Assembly: GCA_019454835.1 (NCBI GenBank)
Contig: JACFNP010000028.1
Location: forward strand, 1 to 46,616
Origin: Rubellimicrobium sp.
Lineage (GTDB): Bacteria > Pseudomonadota > Alphaproteobacteria > Rhodobacterales > Rhodobacteraceae
Direction: 5' to 3'
DNA: 46,616 bases
Shown: piece after piece, positions 32,428-41,060 of the stretch
Position numbering within the stretch: position 1 is the stretch's first letter
Layout: every line of letters starts with the position of its first letter
Position numbers and translations under genes: made by a program
Notes under the pieces: model-generated
Databases searched by the model: none
What the model was told of the DNA's origin: nothing
What the model saw: the letters and a program-made list of their open reading frames with translations, nothing else

Positions 32428-32762
32428 TGCTGCGCAAGCTGCTCTGGCTGTTCTGGGGGGTCGTGGTGCTGGCGCTGGTCGTGCTCGGCCTTGCCAATCA
32501 CGAAACGGTGACGCTGCATCTGCTGCCCGGCGGGCTGGCCGATCTCGCAGGCCCCTTCGCACCGCTGGAAGTGCCGCTCTTTCTGGTCATCGCCGTCGCC
32601 GTGGTCGCGGGCATCGTGGTCGGGCTGGTCTGGGAATGGCTGCGCCACCACGCGGTGCGCGCCGAACTGAACCGCCACCGGCGCGTTGCCGGGCGTCGGC
32701 AGAAGAACGGCGCACCCGACAACGACGTGCTGGCGCTGCTTGACGGGCACGGGGACCGCTGA
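32427..32762 (+). CDS. LapA-domain (DUF1049) inner-membrane protein
   Basis: A 111-residue protein with two hydrophobic helices, [30 protein letters not shown] and [33 protein letters not shown], followed by a basic cytoplasmic tail. This is the LapA/YciS pattern; in E. coli the relative LapA acts with LapB in controlling lipopolysaccharide synthesis, but whether this one does is unknown. Its start shares one base with the ihfB stop and its stop one base with the trpF start. Such ihfB-lapA linkage is common in proteobacteria. Confidence 0.88.
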   Translation: MLRKLLWLFWGVVVLALVVLGLANHETVTLHLLPGGLADLAGPFAPLEVPLFLVIAVAVVAGIVVGLVWEWLRHHAVRAELNRHRRVAGRRQKNGAPDNDVLALLDGHGDR

Positions 32763-33403
32763 TGCCGGTCGAGGTGAAGATCTGCGGCCTGCGCGACCGC
32801 GCGGGGGTAGAGGCCGCAGCCGCTGCGGGCGCGCGCTATGCGGGCTTCGTGTTCTTTCCGCGCTCGCCGCGCGCGGTCGATGTGGCGACGGCGCGCGCGC
32901 TGGCCGCCTGGGTGCCCGCCGGTATGGGCCGCGTGGCGCTGGTCGTCGATGCGGATGATTCGCTGCTCGACACGATCACGCACGAGGTCGCCCCCGACCT
33001 GCTGCAACTGCACGGCCACGAAAGCCCGGCCCGCGTCGCGGAAATCCGCGCCCGCACCGGCCTGCCGGTGATGAAGGCGCTGGGCGTGGCCGAGGAAGGC
33101 GACCTTGTCGCCATCGCGGATTACCTGCCGGTCGCCGACCGGCTGCTGATCGACGCCCGACCCGCGCCGGGCGCCGCGCTGCCCGGCGGCAACGGGCTGG
33201 CCTTCGACTGGCACCTGATCGCCGGGCGGCACTGGCCGCTGCCGTGGATGCTGGCGGGGGGCCTGACGCCCGCCAACGTGGCCGAGGCGCTGCGGCTGAC
33301 CGGGGCGCAGGCGGTGGACGTGTCCTCGGGGGTCGAATCGGCACCGGGAGTGAAGGACGCCGCAAGGATCGCGGCGTTCGTGGCGGCGGCTCACGCCGTC
33401 TGA
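32762..33403 (+). CDS. trpF: Phosphoribosylanthranilate isomerase
   Basis: Third step of the tryptophan branch: converts phosphoribosylanthranilate to CdRP by an Amadori rearrangement. The 213-residue TIM barrel starts [35 protein letters not shown], with the catalytic Cys in KICGL. It has [25 protein letters not shown] and the phosphate-binding [14 protein letters not shown] and [14 protein letters not shown], with the catalytic Asp in FDW/LIDAR regions. Coupled to lapA by TGATG. In related genomes trpB normally follows; here a convergent hydrolase gene overlaps the end by 13 bp. Confidence 0.96.
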   Translation: MPVEVKICGLRDRAGVEAAAAAGARYAGFVFFPRSPRAVDVATARALAAWVPAGMGRVALVVDADDSLLDTITHEVAPDLLQLHGHESPARVAEIRARTGLPVMKALGVAEEGDLVAIADYLPVADRLLIDARPAPGAALPGGNGLAFDWHLIAGRHWPLPWMLAGGLTPANVAEALRLTGAQAVDVSSGVESAPGVKDAARIAAFVAAAHAV

Positions 33404-34158
33404 GCGTCCAGAAACCCCCTCACCGCGTCCAGCACCGCCTGAGGCTGTTCGGCGTGCAGCCAGTGGCCTGCGCCTGCGATCGTGGTGATCCGCGCGGCGG
33501 GGAACAGGGTGCGGATGGCCGTATGGTGTTCCGGGCGGATGTAGTCCGACGCGGCCCCGGCCAGAAACAGCGCCGGTCCCGCGAAGGGGGTTCCCGCCTC
33601 GGGAAAGCCCAGAATACCGGGCATCTCGCGTTCCAGCAGGTCGAGGTTCAGCCGCCAGCGGCGGTGCACGAGGTCGAGGTTCTGCAACAGGAACGCCGCC
33701 AGTGCGGGCGGGGTCGCGGTCATCAGTCTTGCGGCTTCGGTCCGTGAGGTCACGCGCGCCGGGTCCACCGCGCGCATGGCGGCGAATTGTTCGTCGTGGC
33801 TGTGGTGCGGATAGGCGACCGGCGCGATGTCGGCGACGATCAGTCGCTCCACCAGACCGGGCCGGGTCAGCGCCAGCACCATCGCCGCCTTGCCGCCCAT
33901 CGAATGACCCATGACGGCCGCCCGGCCGCCCATGGCGCCCTCGATCACTTCGGCCAGATCGGCGGCCATGCCGGGATAGTCATGGGTTTCGGTCCAGCCG
34001 CTTTCACCGTGGTTGCGCATGTCGACGGTGACGACCTCGCGCATTGCCGACAGGTCGCGGGCGATGGTGCCCCAGTTGCGCCCCGAGCCGAACAGGCCAT
34101 GGGCGATCAGCAGCGGCGGGCGGGCGGTGGCGGTGCCGTGGCGGGTCAGGTGCAGCAT
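33391..34158 (-). CDS. Alpha/beta hydrolase (YbfF-like esterase)
   Basis: A 255-residue cytoplasmic hydrolase with an intact active site: oxyanion region [14 protein letters not shown], the elbow [15 protein letters not shown] with nucleophile Ser, the acid near [14 protein letters not shown] and the histidine in [13 protein letters not shown]. The pattern [14 protein letters not shown] is typical of YbfF-type esterases that hydrolyse short acyl esters or thioesters. Start at the ATG at 34158; a GTG 6 bp upstream is possible. It converges on trpF with a 13-bp overlap of coding ends. It contrasts with the hydrolase at 16383-17288, which lacks this Ser. Confidence 0.9.
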   Translation of the reverse strand: MLHLTRHGTATARPPLLIAHGLFGSGRNWGTIARDLSAMREVVTVDMRNHGESGWTETHDYPGMAADLAEVIEGAMGGRAAVMGHSMGGKAAMVLALTRPGLVERLIVADIAPVAYPHHSHDEQFAAMRAVDPARVTSRTEAARLMTATPPALAAFLLQNLDLVHRRWRLNLDLLEREMPGILGFPEAGTPFAGPALFLAGAASDYIRPEHHTAIRTLFPAARITTIAGAGHWLHAEQPQAVLDAVRGFLDAQTA

Positions 34159-34222
34159 GGCCACCAGTTAGACATCCCGCGCGACGGATGCCAGTGTCGC
34201 GGGCGGGCGCGAACGGCCTGTT

Positions 34223-34313
34223 CCGTCATTGCAAGGCGCAAGCCGAAGCAACCCCGACCTCGCTCACATAACGTCGAGGTTGCTTCGTCGGCTGCGCCTC
34301 CTCGCAATGACGG
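34223..34313 (+). repeat. Palindromic repeat R10 (forward orientation)
   Basis: Left arm short with a GGC-GCAA-GCC tetraloop mini-stem and a CATTGCAAGG tip; right arm long with GGC-GCA-GCC. Flank B (GGTTTGCGGGC) follows at 34313. Between the divergent hydrolase and small membrane protein genes. Confidence 0.87.
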
Positions 34314-34387
34314 GGTTTGCGGGCAGGCGACGCCGCACCGGCGCAGCCGACCTTGAGCCACCCCGTGCCGCGAGGTAGCCTTGCCCC

Positions 34388-34759
34388 ATGTGGGGCGAGG
34401 ACATCACCGCGCGGACGGACGAGATCGGCGCGCTGCTTGCCGAACGGCTGGGCGCGCGCGGGGCGACGCTGGCGGAGCGGCTGGCGCGGGTGCAGCGCCT
34501 GTTGCCGCGCCGGTTGCGGCGCGAGGCGCGCTTTCTGGCCGGGGCCGAGACCATGGCCGCCAACCCCCGCCTTGCGCGGCTGGTCGATCCCGACCGTCTC
34601 GCCCGCGCGCATGGCGCGGTGCAGGCGCATCTGGCCGCCGTCAACCCGCGCGAGCGGCGCCTGACCCGTGCGCTGGGCATCGTCGCGGTCATCGCCTTCG
34701 ACCTGCTGGCGCTGGCCGTGCTGGTGGTCGTGGTGCTGCGCTGGCGCGGGTTCCTATGA
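34388..34759 (+). CDS. Hypothetical protein with C-terminal membrane helix
   Basis: A 123-residue protein I do not recognise. The first 90 residues are Arg/Ala/Leu-rich and helical (TDEIGALLAERLGARGATLAERLARVQRLLPRRLRREARFL), with a basic middle. Residues about 97-118 form one membrane helix (IVAVIAFDLLALAVLVVVVLR), so it is likely tail-anchored with the basic helical part in the cytoplasm. Codon use resembles the neighbours. Its last 6 bp overlap the end of the convergent MerR gene. No function can be assigned. Confidence 0.72.
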   Translation: MWGEDITARTDEIGALLAERLGARGATLAERLARVQRLLPRRLRREARFLAGAETMAANPRLARLVDPDRLARAHGAVQAHLAAVNPRERRLTRALGIVAVIAFDLLALAVLVVVVLRWRGFL

Positions 34760-35131
34760 TTTGCCGGCCAGATCGGCGGCAACCCGGTCGCGCAGGGCGC
34801 GCAGTTCGGTCATCGTCTCCTCAAGCTGGCGCTGCTGCTCGGCCAGTTCGGCAAGCTGCCGGTCGGCAAGGTCGATCCAGCGGCACATCTGCGCCTCGGA
34901 CCCCTCGCGTTCGTAGATGAGCAGCCATTGCCGGATTTCCTCGAGCGGAAAGCCGAAGCGCCGCCCGCGCAGGATCAGGGTCATGCGGGCGATCTCGCGC
35001 GGGCCGTAAAGGCGGGTGCGCCCGTCGCGTTCCGGGGAAAGAAGCTCGATATATTCGTAATAGCGCAGGGTCCGTGGCGTCACGTCGAAACGCGCGCACA
35101 TCTCCTTGAAGGTCAGACGGTTCGCTGTCAT
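34754..35131 (-). CDS. MerR-family transcriptional regulator
   Basis: A 125-residue DNA-binding protein. The MerR winged helix is at residues 5-75 (LTFKEMCARFDVTPRTLRYYEYIELLSPERDGRTRLYGPREIARM), followed by a dimerising coiled coil (ADRQLAELAEQQRQLEETMTELRALRDRV). No cysteine-rich metal loop or large effector domain is present, so it is the short type found beside acyl-CoA/branched-chain catabolic genes (LiuR-like) rather than a metal sensor. Divergent from the thioesterase-MATE group across 89 bp, which it may control. Confidence 0.86.
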   Translation of the reverse strand: MTANRLTFKEMCARFDVTPRTLRYYEYIELLSPERDGRTRLYGPREIARMTLILRGRRFGFPLEEIRQWLLIYEREGSEAQMCRWIDLADRQLAELAEQQRQLEETMTELRALRDRVAADLAGKS

Positions 35132-35220
35132 GGCTTCCCCTTGCCACAGGGCCGTGATCCCAGACTAGCCGCGCCGCCCGCTGTCGATCAATGGCGAGGA
35201 TGCCGCGCAAGGAGGACCGG

Positions 35221-35664
35221 ATGGACGACCGGGACCGCAACGCCGCCCATGACCGCATCGCCCGCGCCTTCGTGTCCGGCGTGCCGCAGGTTGCCGAACT
35301 GGGCGTGACCGTCGCGCGCACGGCGGCGGGCGAGGTCGAACTGTGCCTGCCGTGGCGTGCCGATCTGGTCGGCGACCCGGCCACCGGCGTCATCCACGGC
35401 GGCGCGGTGTTCACGCTGATGGATACCGCCTCGGGCGCGGCGGTGCTGGCGCATCCGCAGGTGACGGGGCCGACCGCGACGCTGGACCTGCGCATCGACT
35501 ACATGCGCGCTGCCAGCCCGCATCAGACCATCCGCGCGCGGGCCGAATGCCACCACGTCACCCGCAACGTGGCCTTCGTGCGCGCGGTGGCGCTGGACGA
35601 CGACGACTCGCGCCCGGTGGCAACGGCGACCGGCAGCTTCACGCTGGCGGGGGACGTGAAATGA
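35221..35664 (+). CDS. PaaI-family hotdog thioesterase (first of two)
   Basis: A 147-residue single-hotdog-domain protein. TGVIHGGAVFTLMDTASGAAVLA is the characteristic central helix with the HGG/asparagine-like active-site region, followed by ATLDLRIDYMRAASPHQTIRARAECHHVTRNVAFVRAVA. Members hydrolyse aryl- or acyl-CoA thioesters, acting as homotetramers. Start at MDDRDRNAAHDRIAR, preceded by AAGGAGG; an in-frame ATG 30 bp upstream is weaker. It overlaps the next thioesterase gene by ATGA. Confidence 0.88.
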   Translation: MDDRDRNAAHDRIARAFVSGVPQVAELGVTVARTAAGEVELCLPWRADLVGDPATGVIHGGAVFTLMDTASGAAVLAHPQVTGPTATLDLRIDYMRAASPHQTIRARAECHHVTRNVAFVRAVALDDDDSRPVATATGSFTLAGDVK

Positions 35665-36167
35665 CCGCGCGCCGCAGGCCCGAACCCGTGCAGGTGGTGA
35701 AGCTGCGCCGCGATCAGGCGCTGGCGCGGCTGGTGTCCTCGGTGCCCTATATCGGATTTCTCGGCATGACATTCGACCGGCGCGGCGACGAGCTGACCGC
35801 GATCCTGCCGTGGCGCGACGGGCTGACCGGCAATCCGGCGCTGCCCGCGCTGCATGGCGGGGTGACGGCGGGTTTCATGGAATCGGCTGCCATCGTCGAA
35901 CTGACCTGGTCGCTGCACTGGGCCGCGATGGAGGCCGCCGCCGCCGCCGGTGATCCCGTGCCCGAAGACCTGCCGCCGCTGCCGCGCACCATCAATTTCA
36001 CCATGGACTACCTGCGCACCGGCCTGCCGCGCGACGCCTATGCCCGTGCCCGCATCGCCCGTTCGGGCCGCCGCTATGCCTCGGTCCATGTCGAGGCCTG
36101 GCAGGACAACCGCGCCCGCCCCATCGCGCAGGCGAGCGGGCATTTCCTGATGCCAGGCCGCGTGTGA
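35661..36167 (+). CDS. PaaI-family hotdog thioesterase (second of two)
   Basis: A 168-residue hotdog protein related to the preceding one: VPYIGFLGMTFDRRGDELTAILPWRDGLTGNPALPALHGGVTAGFMESAAIVEL gives the central helix with the HGG motif, and TINFTMDYLRTGLPRDAYARARIARSGRRYASVHVEAWQ the beta-sheet core. An insert of about 20 residues (HWAAMEAAAAAGDPVPEDLPPL) separates helix and sheet, which the first copy lacks. Coupled by ATGA upstream and GTGA downstream (to the MATE gene). The two may form a heteromer or have different acyl-CoA ranges; neither is shown. Confidence 0.86.
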   Translation: MTARRRPEPVQVVKLRRDQALARLVSSVPYIGFLGMTFDRRGDELTAILPWRDGLTGNPALPALHGGVTAGFMESAAIVELTWSLHWAAMEAAAAAGDPVPEDLPPLPRTINFTMDYLRTGLPRDAYARARIARSGRRYASVHVEAWQDNRARPIAQASGHFLMPGRV

Positions 36168-37489
36168 ACGCGACCCCCGAACCCGTCACCCACGCCCGCG
36201 TGCTGCGCATCGCCGGACCGGTGGTGCTCTCGAATGCCACGGTGCCGCTGCTGGGCGCGGTCGATACCGGGGTCATCGGCCAGTTGGGCGACGTGGTGGC
36301 GCTGGGCGCGGTCGGGCTGGGGGCGGCGATCCTGGCGGCGCTCTACTGGATCTTCGGCTTCCTGCGCATGGGCACCACCGGCTTCGTCGCGCAGGCGCGG
36401 GGCGCGGGCGACCGGGCCGAGGTCGCGGCGCATCTGTCGCGGGCGCTGCTGATCGGCGGCGCGGCGGGGCTGGCGCTGGTTGCGGGGCAGGCGCTGCTGT
36501 GGCGGGGTGCCTTCGCCATCGCGCCCGCCTCGGAGGCGGTCGAATCGGTCGCGCGGGCCTATCTGTCGATCCGCATCTGGGGCGCCCCCGCGACGATCAG
36601 CCTCTATGCGGTCACCGGCTGGCTCATCGCCATGGAGCGCACGCGCGGCGTGCTGGTCACGCAGCTTGCCATGAACGGCACGAATGTCGCGCTGGACCTG
36701 TGGTTCGTGCTGGGCCTCGGCTTAGGGGTCGAGGGGGTCGCCTGGGCCTCGCTGGTGGCGGAATGGAGCGGGGTCGGCCTGGGCCTCTGGCTGTGCCGCG
36801 AGGCGTTCGCGGGCGGCTGGTGGCGCGACCGGGCGCGGGTGTTCGCGGGCCGGGCGCTGCGGCGGATGGCCTCGGTGAACGGCGACATCATGCTGCGCTC
36901 GGTGCTGTTGCAGGGATCGTTCACCACCTTCGTCTTTCTGGGGGCCGGACAGGGCGACCTGACGCTGGCGGCCAATCAGGTGCTGATGCAGTTCCTGGAA
37001 ATCTCGGCCTATGCGCTGGACGGATTCGCCTTTGCCGCCGAGGCGATGGTCGGGGCCGCGCTGGGCGCCGGGTCGCGCGCGCATCTGCGGCAGGCGGCAA
37101 GGCTGGCGTCGATCTGGGGCGCGGGCGGAGCGGTGCTGGTGGCGCTGGCCTATGCGGCCTTCGGCCCGGCGCTGGTCGATCTGCTGACCACCTCGCCCGA
37201 GGTGCGCGCCCGCGCGCGCGAGTTCCTGCCCTGGCTGGTCGCGGCGCCCGTGGTGGGCGTGGCGTCGTGGATGCTCGACGGCATCTTCATCGGCGCGACC
37301 TGGACCCGCGAGATGCTCAAGGCGATGCTCTGGTCGGTCGGAAGCTACGCCGTCGCGCTGGTGCTGCTGGTGCCGGTGCTGGGCAATCACGGGCTGTGGC
37401 TGGCGCTGCTGCTGCTGTTCGTGATCCGGGCGGCCACCTTGTGGGCGCGCTATCCACGACTGGAGTTGCGGGTGGGGGCGGCTGTCTAG
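36164..37489 (+). CDS. MATE-family efflux transporter (DinF-like)
   Basis: A 441-residue inner-membrane protein of about 12 helices in two homologous halves: IAGPVVLSNATVPLLGAVDTGVIGQLG (first half), GFLRMGTTGFVAQARGAGD, and the second half ANQVLMQFLEISAYALDGFAFAAEAMVGAALGAG. This is the DinF branch of multidrug and toxic compound extruders, driven by Na+ or H+. Start is a GTG (36164) overlapping the preceding stop (GTGA). It shares the 4-base palindrome CTAG with the convergent puuB stop. Substrate unknown; coupling with two thioesterases is unusual. Confidence 0.9.
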   Translation: MNATPEPVTHARVLRIAGPVVLSNATVPLLGAVDTGVIGQLGDVVALGAVGLGAAILAALYWIFGFLRMGTTGFVAQARGAGDRAEVAAHLSRALLIGGAAGLALVAGQALLWRGAFAIAPASEAVESVARAYLSIRIWGAPATISLYAVTGWLIAMERTRGVLVTQLAMNGTNVALDLWFVLGLGLGVEGVAWASLVAEWSGVGLGLWLCREAFAGGWWRDRARVFAGRALRRMASVNGDIMLRSVLLQGSFTTFVFLGAGQGDLTLAANQVLMQFLEISAYALDGFAFAAEAMVGAALGAGSRAHLRQAARLASIWGAGGAVLVALAYAAFGPALVDLLTTSPEVRARAREFLPWLVAAPVVGVASWMLDGIFIGATWTREMLKAMLWSVGSYAVALVLLVPVLGNHGLWLALLLLFVIRAATLWARYPRLELRVGAAV

Positions 37490-38790
37490 AACCCCAGCCG
37501 GTCGCGCAGGCTGAACCAGGTCATCGCCAGCGTCAGCAAGGGCGCGCGCAGCGCTGCGCCGCCGGGGAAACGCGGCACCGGCAGCCGCGCCATCGCGTCG
37601 AACCGTCCGGCCTGCCCGGCCACGGCCTCGGCCATGACCCGGCCCGCGATCCCCGCCAGCGCCACGCCATGCCCCGAGAACCCGGCCCCCGACAGCACGT
37701 TCGGCGCCACGCGCGCGACATGCGGCAGCCGCGACATCGTGATGCCCAGAGAGCCGCCCCAGACATGGTCGATGCGCACCCCGGCAAGCTGCGGAAACAA
37801 CGCCTCCATCCGCGCCCGCAGCGGGCCGGTGATGTCGGCGGGGAAGCCGATCGTATAGCTTTCACGCCCGCCGAACAGGAAGCGGCGGTCGTGCGAGAAG
37901 CGGAAATAGTTCACCACGAATTTGGAATCGGCGACGGCGATGTCCTCGGCCAGCACCTCGCGCCAGCGGTCGGGCAGCGGTTCGGTCGCGGCGATGAAGC
38001 TGTTGATCGGCATGACCCGCGCGGCGACCGGGCGGCTGATGTTCGGCAGATAGCCGTTGCCCGCAAGGATCACATGATCCGCCGTCACCCGCCCACCTGC
38101 GGTGCGCAGCGCCGGGCGGGGGCCGTGGTCGAGGGCGATCACCTCGGACCCCTCGTGGATCACGGCGCCTGCGGCTTCGGCCGCGCGGGCCAGCGCCAGC
38201 GCGTAGTTCAGCGGATGCAGATGTCCGGCGCCGCGATCCAGCGTGCCGCCCTGATATTTCGCCGAATGCACCAGCGCCTGCATGGCGGCGCGGTCGAGCG
38301 GCTCGATCCGGTCATAGCCGTAGATGCGGGCCAGGTGTTCGGCATCCGCGTGGCTGGCCTGCACCTCGCGGGCGGAATAGTCGCCATGGGCCACGCCGGG
38401 CAGATAGCGGGCGTCGGGGGCGCTTGTCGCGCAGAAGTCGCGCAACTGCGCCTTCGCCTCTTCGGCCAGATCCCAGACAAGGCGCGCGTTGCCCGCGCCC
38501 ATGCGCGATTCCAGCGCCCTTTGCCCCATGTTGTAGCCGGTGCCGACCTGTCCGCCGTTGCGCCCCGATGCCCCCCAGCCTGCGCGGTGTGCCTCGAGCA
38601 CGACGACCTTCAGCCCCCGCTCCGCCGCCACCTTCGCAGCCCACAGCCCGGTGAAGCCCGCGCCGAGAATCGCGACATCGGCGGTCACCTCGCCCTGTAG
38701 CGCCGGGCGCGCGGGCGGGATGGCGGCGCTGGCCGCATACCACGAGGGCGGGTGTTCGCCGGGGCGGTCGTTGCGGTGCAGCGGGTTCAT
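37486..38790 (-). CDS. puuB: FAD-dependent gamma-glutamylputrescine oxidase-like protein (PuuB-like)
   Basis: A 434-residue flavoprotein of the DAO/glycine oxidase family. The N-terminal dinucleotide-binding motif is DVAILGAGFTGLWAAKVAAERGLKVVVLEA, followed by the PuuB-type GWGASGRNGGQVGTGYNMGQ. The C-terminal flavin site is LSGAGFSGHGVALAGIAGRVMAEA. It oxidises the glutamylated amine to an aldehyde with release of ammonia and peroxide. It lies 7 bp after puuA, so the pair makes the first two steps of the gamma-glutamyl route. The later aldehyde dehydrogenase (PuuC) is not in the window. Confidence 0.88.
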   Translation of the reverse strand: MNPLHRNDRPGEHPPSWYAASAAIPPARPALQGEVTADVAILGAGFTGLWAAKVAAERGLKVVVLEAHRAGWGASGRNGGQVGTGYNMGQRALESRMGAGNARLVWDLAEEAKAQLRDFCATSAPDARYLPGVAHGDYSAREVQASHADAEHLARIYGYDRIEPLDRAAMQALVHSAKYQGGTLDRGAGHLHPLNYALALARAAEAAGAVIHEGSEVIALDHGPRPALRTAGGRVTADHVILAGNGYLPNISRPVAARVMPINSFIAATEPLPDRWREVLAEDIAVADSKFVVNYFRFSHDRRFLFGGRESYTIGFPADITGPLRARMEALFPQLAGVRIDHVWGGSLGITMSRLPHVARVAPNVLSGAGFSGHGVALAGIAGRVMAEAVAGQAGRFDAMARLPVPRFPGGAALRAPLLTLAMTWFSLRDRLGF

Positions 38791-38797
38791 GCGGGGT

Positions 38798-40147
38798 TCA
38801 TACCGACAGCAGCAGGTGCTGGCGCTCCCAGGGGCTGATGATCTGGAGGAACTCGTTCACCTCGGAACGCTTCACCAGCGTATAGACGCGCGAGAATTCC
38901 TCGCCGAGGATCGTGTGCAGGTCCGTGGCCTCCTCGAACAGGTCAAGCGCATCCGACAGCGACACGGGAATGTCGCTCGGGGCGCGGTAGGCTTCGCCAT
39001 GGATGGGCTTGTGGGACCATTTCTCGTTGCGGATGCCCAGCAGCCCGCAGGCCAGCGAGGCGGCGATGCACAGATAGGGGTTGCAGTCCATGCCCGGCAG
39101 GCGATTTTCCACCCGGCGGGCCTGTGGCTCGGAGACCGGCACCCGCAGCCCGGTGGTGCGGTTGTCGCGGCCCCATTGCAGGTTGATCGGCGCCGAGTAG
39201 TTCTTCACGTAACGGCGGTAGGAATTCACGTAGGGCGCGATCAGCGCGATGGCGGCGGGCATCCATTGCTGCAAGCCGCCGATGAAGTAATAGAAATTGT
39301 CGGTCTCGCCGCCCTGCGGGCCGCAGAAGATGTTGCGGCCCTCCTCGTCGACGATGGAATGATGAACGTGCATGGCGCTGCCGGGTTCACCCTCGATGGG
39401 CTTGGCCATGAAGGTGGCGAAGCAGCCGTTCTTCAGCGCCGCCTCGCGGATCAGGCGCTTGTAGAAGAACACCTCGTCGGCCACCCGCACCGGGTCGCCG
39501 TGGCGCAGGTTGATTTCCAGTTGCCCGGCGCCGCCCTCCTGGGTGATGCCGTCGATTTCCAGCCCCTGCGCCTCGGCAAAGCGGTAGATGTCGTCCACGA
39601 CCTTGCCGTATTCATCCACCGCCGACAGCGAATAGGCCTGGTTGGCCGCCGCGCGCCTGCCGGTGCGGCCGATGGCTGGTTCGATGTCCTGGGTCGGGTC
39701 GGTGTTGCGGCTGATGAGATAGAATTCCATCTCGGGCGCCACGACCGGGTTCCAGCCCTGTTCGCGGTAAAGATCGACCACGCGGCGCAGCACGTTGCGC
39801 GGCGCGCAGGCGATGGGATTGCCCTTCTGGTCGAAGGCGTCGTGGATCACCTGCAACGTGCCCTCGGCGGCCCATGGCGCGGCGGTGGCGGTGGACAGGT
39901 CCGGGCGCAGGATCATGTCCGGTTCGGTATAGGTGTCGTCATCGGTATCGACCCAGTCGCCGGTGATGGTCTGGAAGAAGATCGAGTTGGGCAGGTGGAA
40001 GGGCTTCGACGGGTCGAACTTTGTCGCGGGCACCGCCTTGCCGCGCGCGATGCCGGGAAAGTCGGCGATGATACATTCGACCTCGTCGAGGCGGTTGCGA
40101 TCCAGATAGGCGCGCGCGGCGTCGGGGATGCGGTCCAGCCAGTCCAT
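38798..40147 (-). CDS. puuA: Gamma-glutamylputrescine synthetase-like glutamine synthetase
   Basis: A 449-residue ATP-dependent ligase of the glutamine synthetase fold that joins glutamate to an amine (putrescine in the E. coli case). Visible motifs: DFPGIARGKAVPATKF at the N-domain, VVAPEMEFYLISRN, ITQEGGAGQLEINLRHG, KPIEGEPGSAMHVHHSIVDEEG, NSYRRYVKNYSAPINLQWGRDNRTTGLRVP and NRLPGMDCNPYLCIAASLA. No adenylylation-site tyrosine loop as in GlnA was noticed. Start at MDWLDRIPDAARAYL (40147), sharing one base with the upstream amidotransferase stop (TGATG); the longer frame lies inside that gene. Confidence 0.9.
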   Translation of the reverse strand: MDWLDRIPDAARAYLDRNRLDEVECIIADFPGIARGKAVPATKFDPSKPFHLPNSIFFQTITGDWVDTDDDTYTEPDMILRPDLSTATAAPWAAEGTLQVIHDAFDQKGNPIACAPRNVLRRVVDLYREQGWNPVVAPEMEFYLISRNTDPTQDIEPAIGRTGRRAAANQAYSLSAVDEYGKVVDDIYRFAEAQGLEIDGITQEGGAGQLEINLRHGDPVRVADEVFFYKRLIREAALKNGCFATFMAKPIEGEPGSAMHVHHSIVDEEGRNIFCGPQGGETDNFYYFIGGLQQWMPAAIALIAPYVNSYRRYVKNYSAPINLQWGRDNRTTGLRVPVSEPQARRVENRLPGMDCNPYLCIAASLACGLLGIRNEKWSHKPIHGEAYRAPSDIPVSLSDALDLFEEATDLHTILGEEFSRVYTLVKRSEVNEFLQIISPWERQHLLLSV

Positions 40148-40830
40148 CACGCCACCTCGCGGGTCTTGAGGAACTGCGCGATCCGCCCGGCGGTCACGGC
40201 GGTATCGAGCGGCGCGTCCAGCCGCGCCTCGGCGGCGTCGATCAGCGCATCGGGCACCACGCCGCGCCCGCGCGTCTCGGCAAGATCGTGCAGGAAGGCG
40301 GGGGTGAATTCGGGGTGGGCCTGAATGGTCAGGATGCGGTGGTCGTAAAGCAGCGCCGCGTTCTCGCAGGCGGCGTTGCTGGCCAGCACCTCGGCCCCTT
40401 CGGGGCGCCGCGTCACCTGATCCTGATGCCAGGCATTCAGCGCCACCGTCTCGCCGCCCCAGTCGTATTCGGTGCGCCCCGCCACCCAGCCGCCGGGATA
40501 TTTCTCGACCTTGCCGCCCATCGCCTGCGCGACGATCTGGTGACCGAAGCAGATCCCGACCAGCGGCACATCGGCGGCGTGGCAGCGGCGGATGAAATCC
40601 TCGAGCCGGGAAATCCACGGCAGGCCGTCATAGGCCCCGAACTTCGACCCGGTGATGAGCCAGCCGTCGCAATCATGCGGATCGGCGGGCAGCTCGCCGT
40701 CGCAGACGACCCAGGTGCGATATGTGAAATCCGTGGTGCCCAGAAGCCGCGCAAAGGCGTCGGGATAGTCGCCATGGGTCGGGCGCAACGCTTCTGGCGC
40801 GCGGCCGGTCTGCAGGATACCGATGAGCAT
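40147..40830 (-). CDS. Class I glutamine amidotransferase-like protein
   Basis: A 227-residue protein of the GMP-synthase-type GATase family. The catalytic Cys is in LVGICFGHQIVAQAMGG and the His/Glu in ILTIQAHPEFTPAFLHD. WLITGSKFGAYDGLPWISRLEDFIR is characteristic of the stand-alone type found in amine-utilisation clusters. It may hydrolyse a gamma-glutamyl product or deliver ammonia; unlike PuuD its sequence is nearer to GuaA-type GATases. Start chosen at MLIGILQTGRAPEAL (40830); an ATG at 40860 is an alternative and neither has a strong ribosome site. Coupled to puuA by TGATG. Confidence 0.83.
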   Translation of the reverse strand: MLIGILQTGRAPEALRPTHGDYPDAFARLLGTTDFTYRTWVVCDGELPADPHDCDGWLITGSKFGAYDGLPWISRLEDFIRRCHAADVPLVGICFGHQIVAQAMGGKVEKYPGGWVAGRTEYDWGGETVALNAWHQDQVTRRPEGAEVLASNAACENAALLYDHRILTIQAHPEFTPAFLHDLAETRGRGVVPDALIDAAEARLDAPLDTAVTAGRIAQFLKTREVA

Positions 40831-40931
40831 GAAGAACCTGTCTGTGGCCTCTGGTTCCATCTAGGCGGCGGCATTCCATCTGGCAAGCCAGCGAGGGCGC
40901 TTCGCCAGGGCAATCGGACGCACCGCATGTC

Positions 40932-41021
40932 CCGTCATTGCGAGGCGCAGCCGAAGCAACCCCGACCGCTCGCACACGACATCGAGGTTGCTTCGTCGCC
41001 TGCGGCTCCTCGCAATGACGG
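40932..41021 (+). repeat. Palindromic repeat R11 (forward orientation)
   Basis: Left arm short (GGC-GCA-GCC), right arm long with swapped mini-stem GCC-GCA-GGC. Flank A on both sides (GGGCAATCGGACG at 40908 and CCGATTGCCCC inverted at 41025). It lies between the two parts of the amine cluster, upstream of the amidotransferase. Confidence 0.88.
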
Positions 41022-41060
41022 GGTCCGATTGCCCCCGCGCTTTGCCCCCGCCCCTTCAGC

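Noticed and set aside
37486..37489. Overlap of MATE and puuB ends as a sign of a wrong gene call
   Set aside because: The shared CTAG is a palindromic stop used by both strands; both proteins have normal C-termini.
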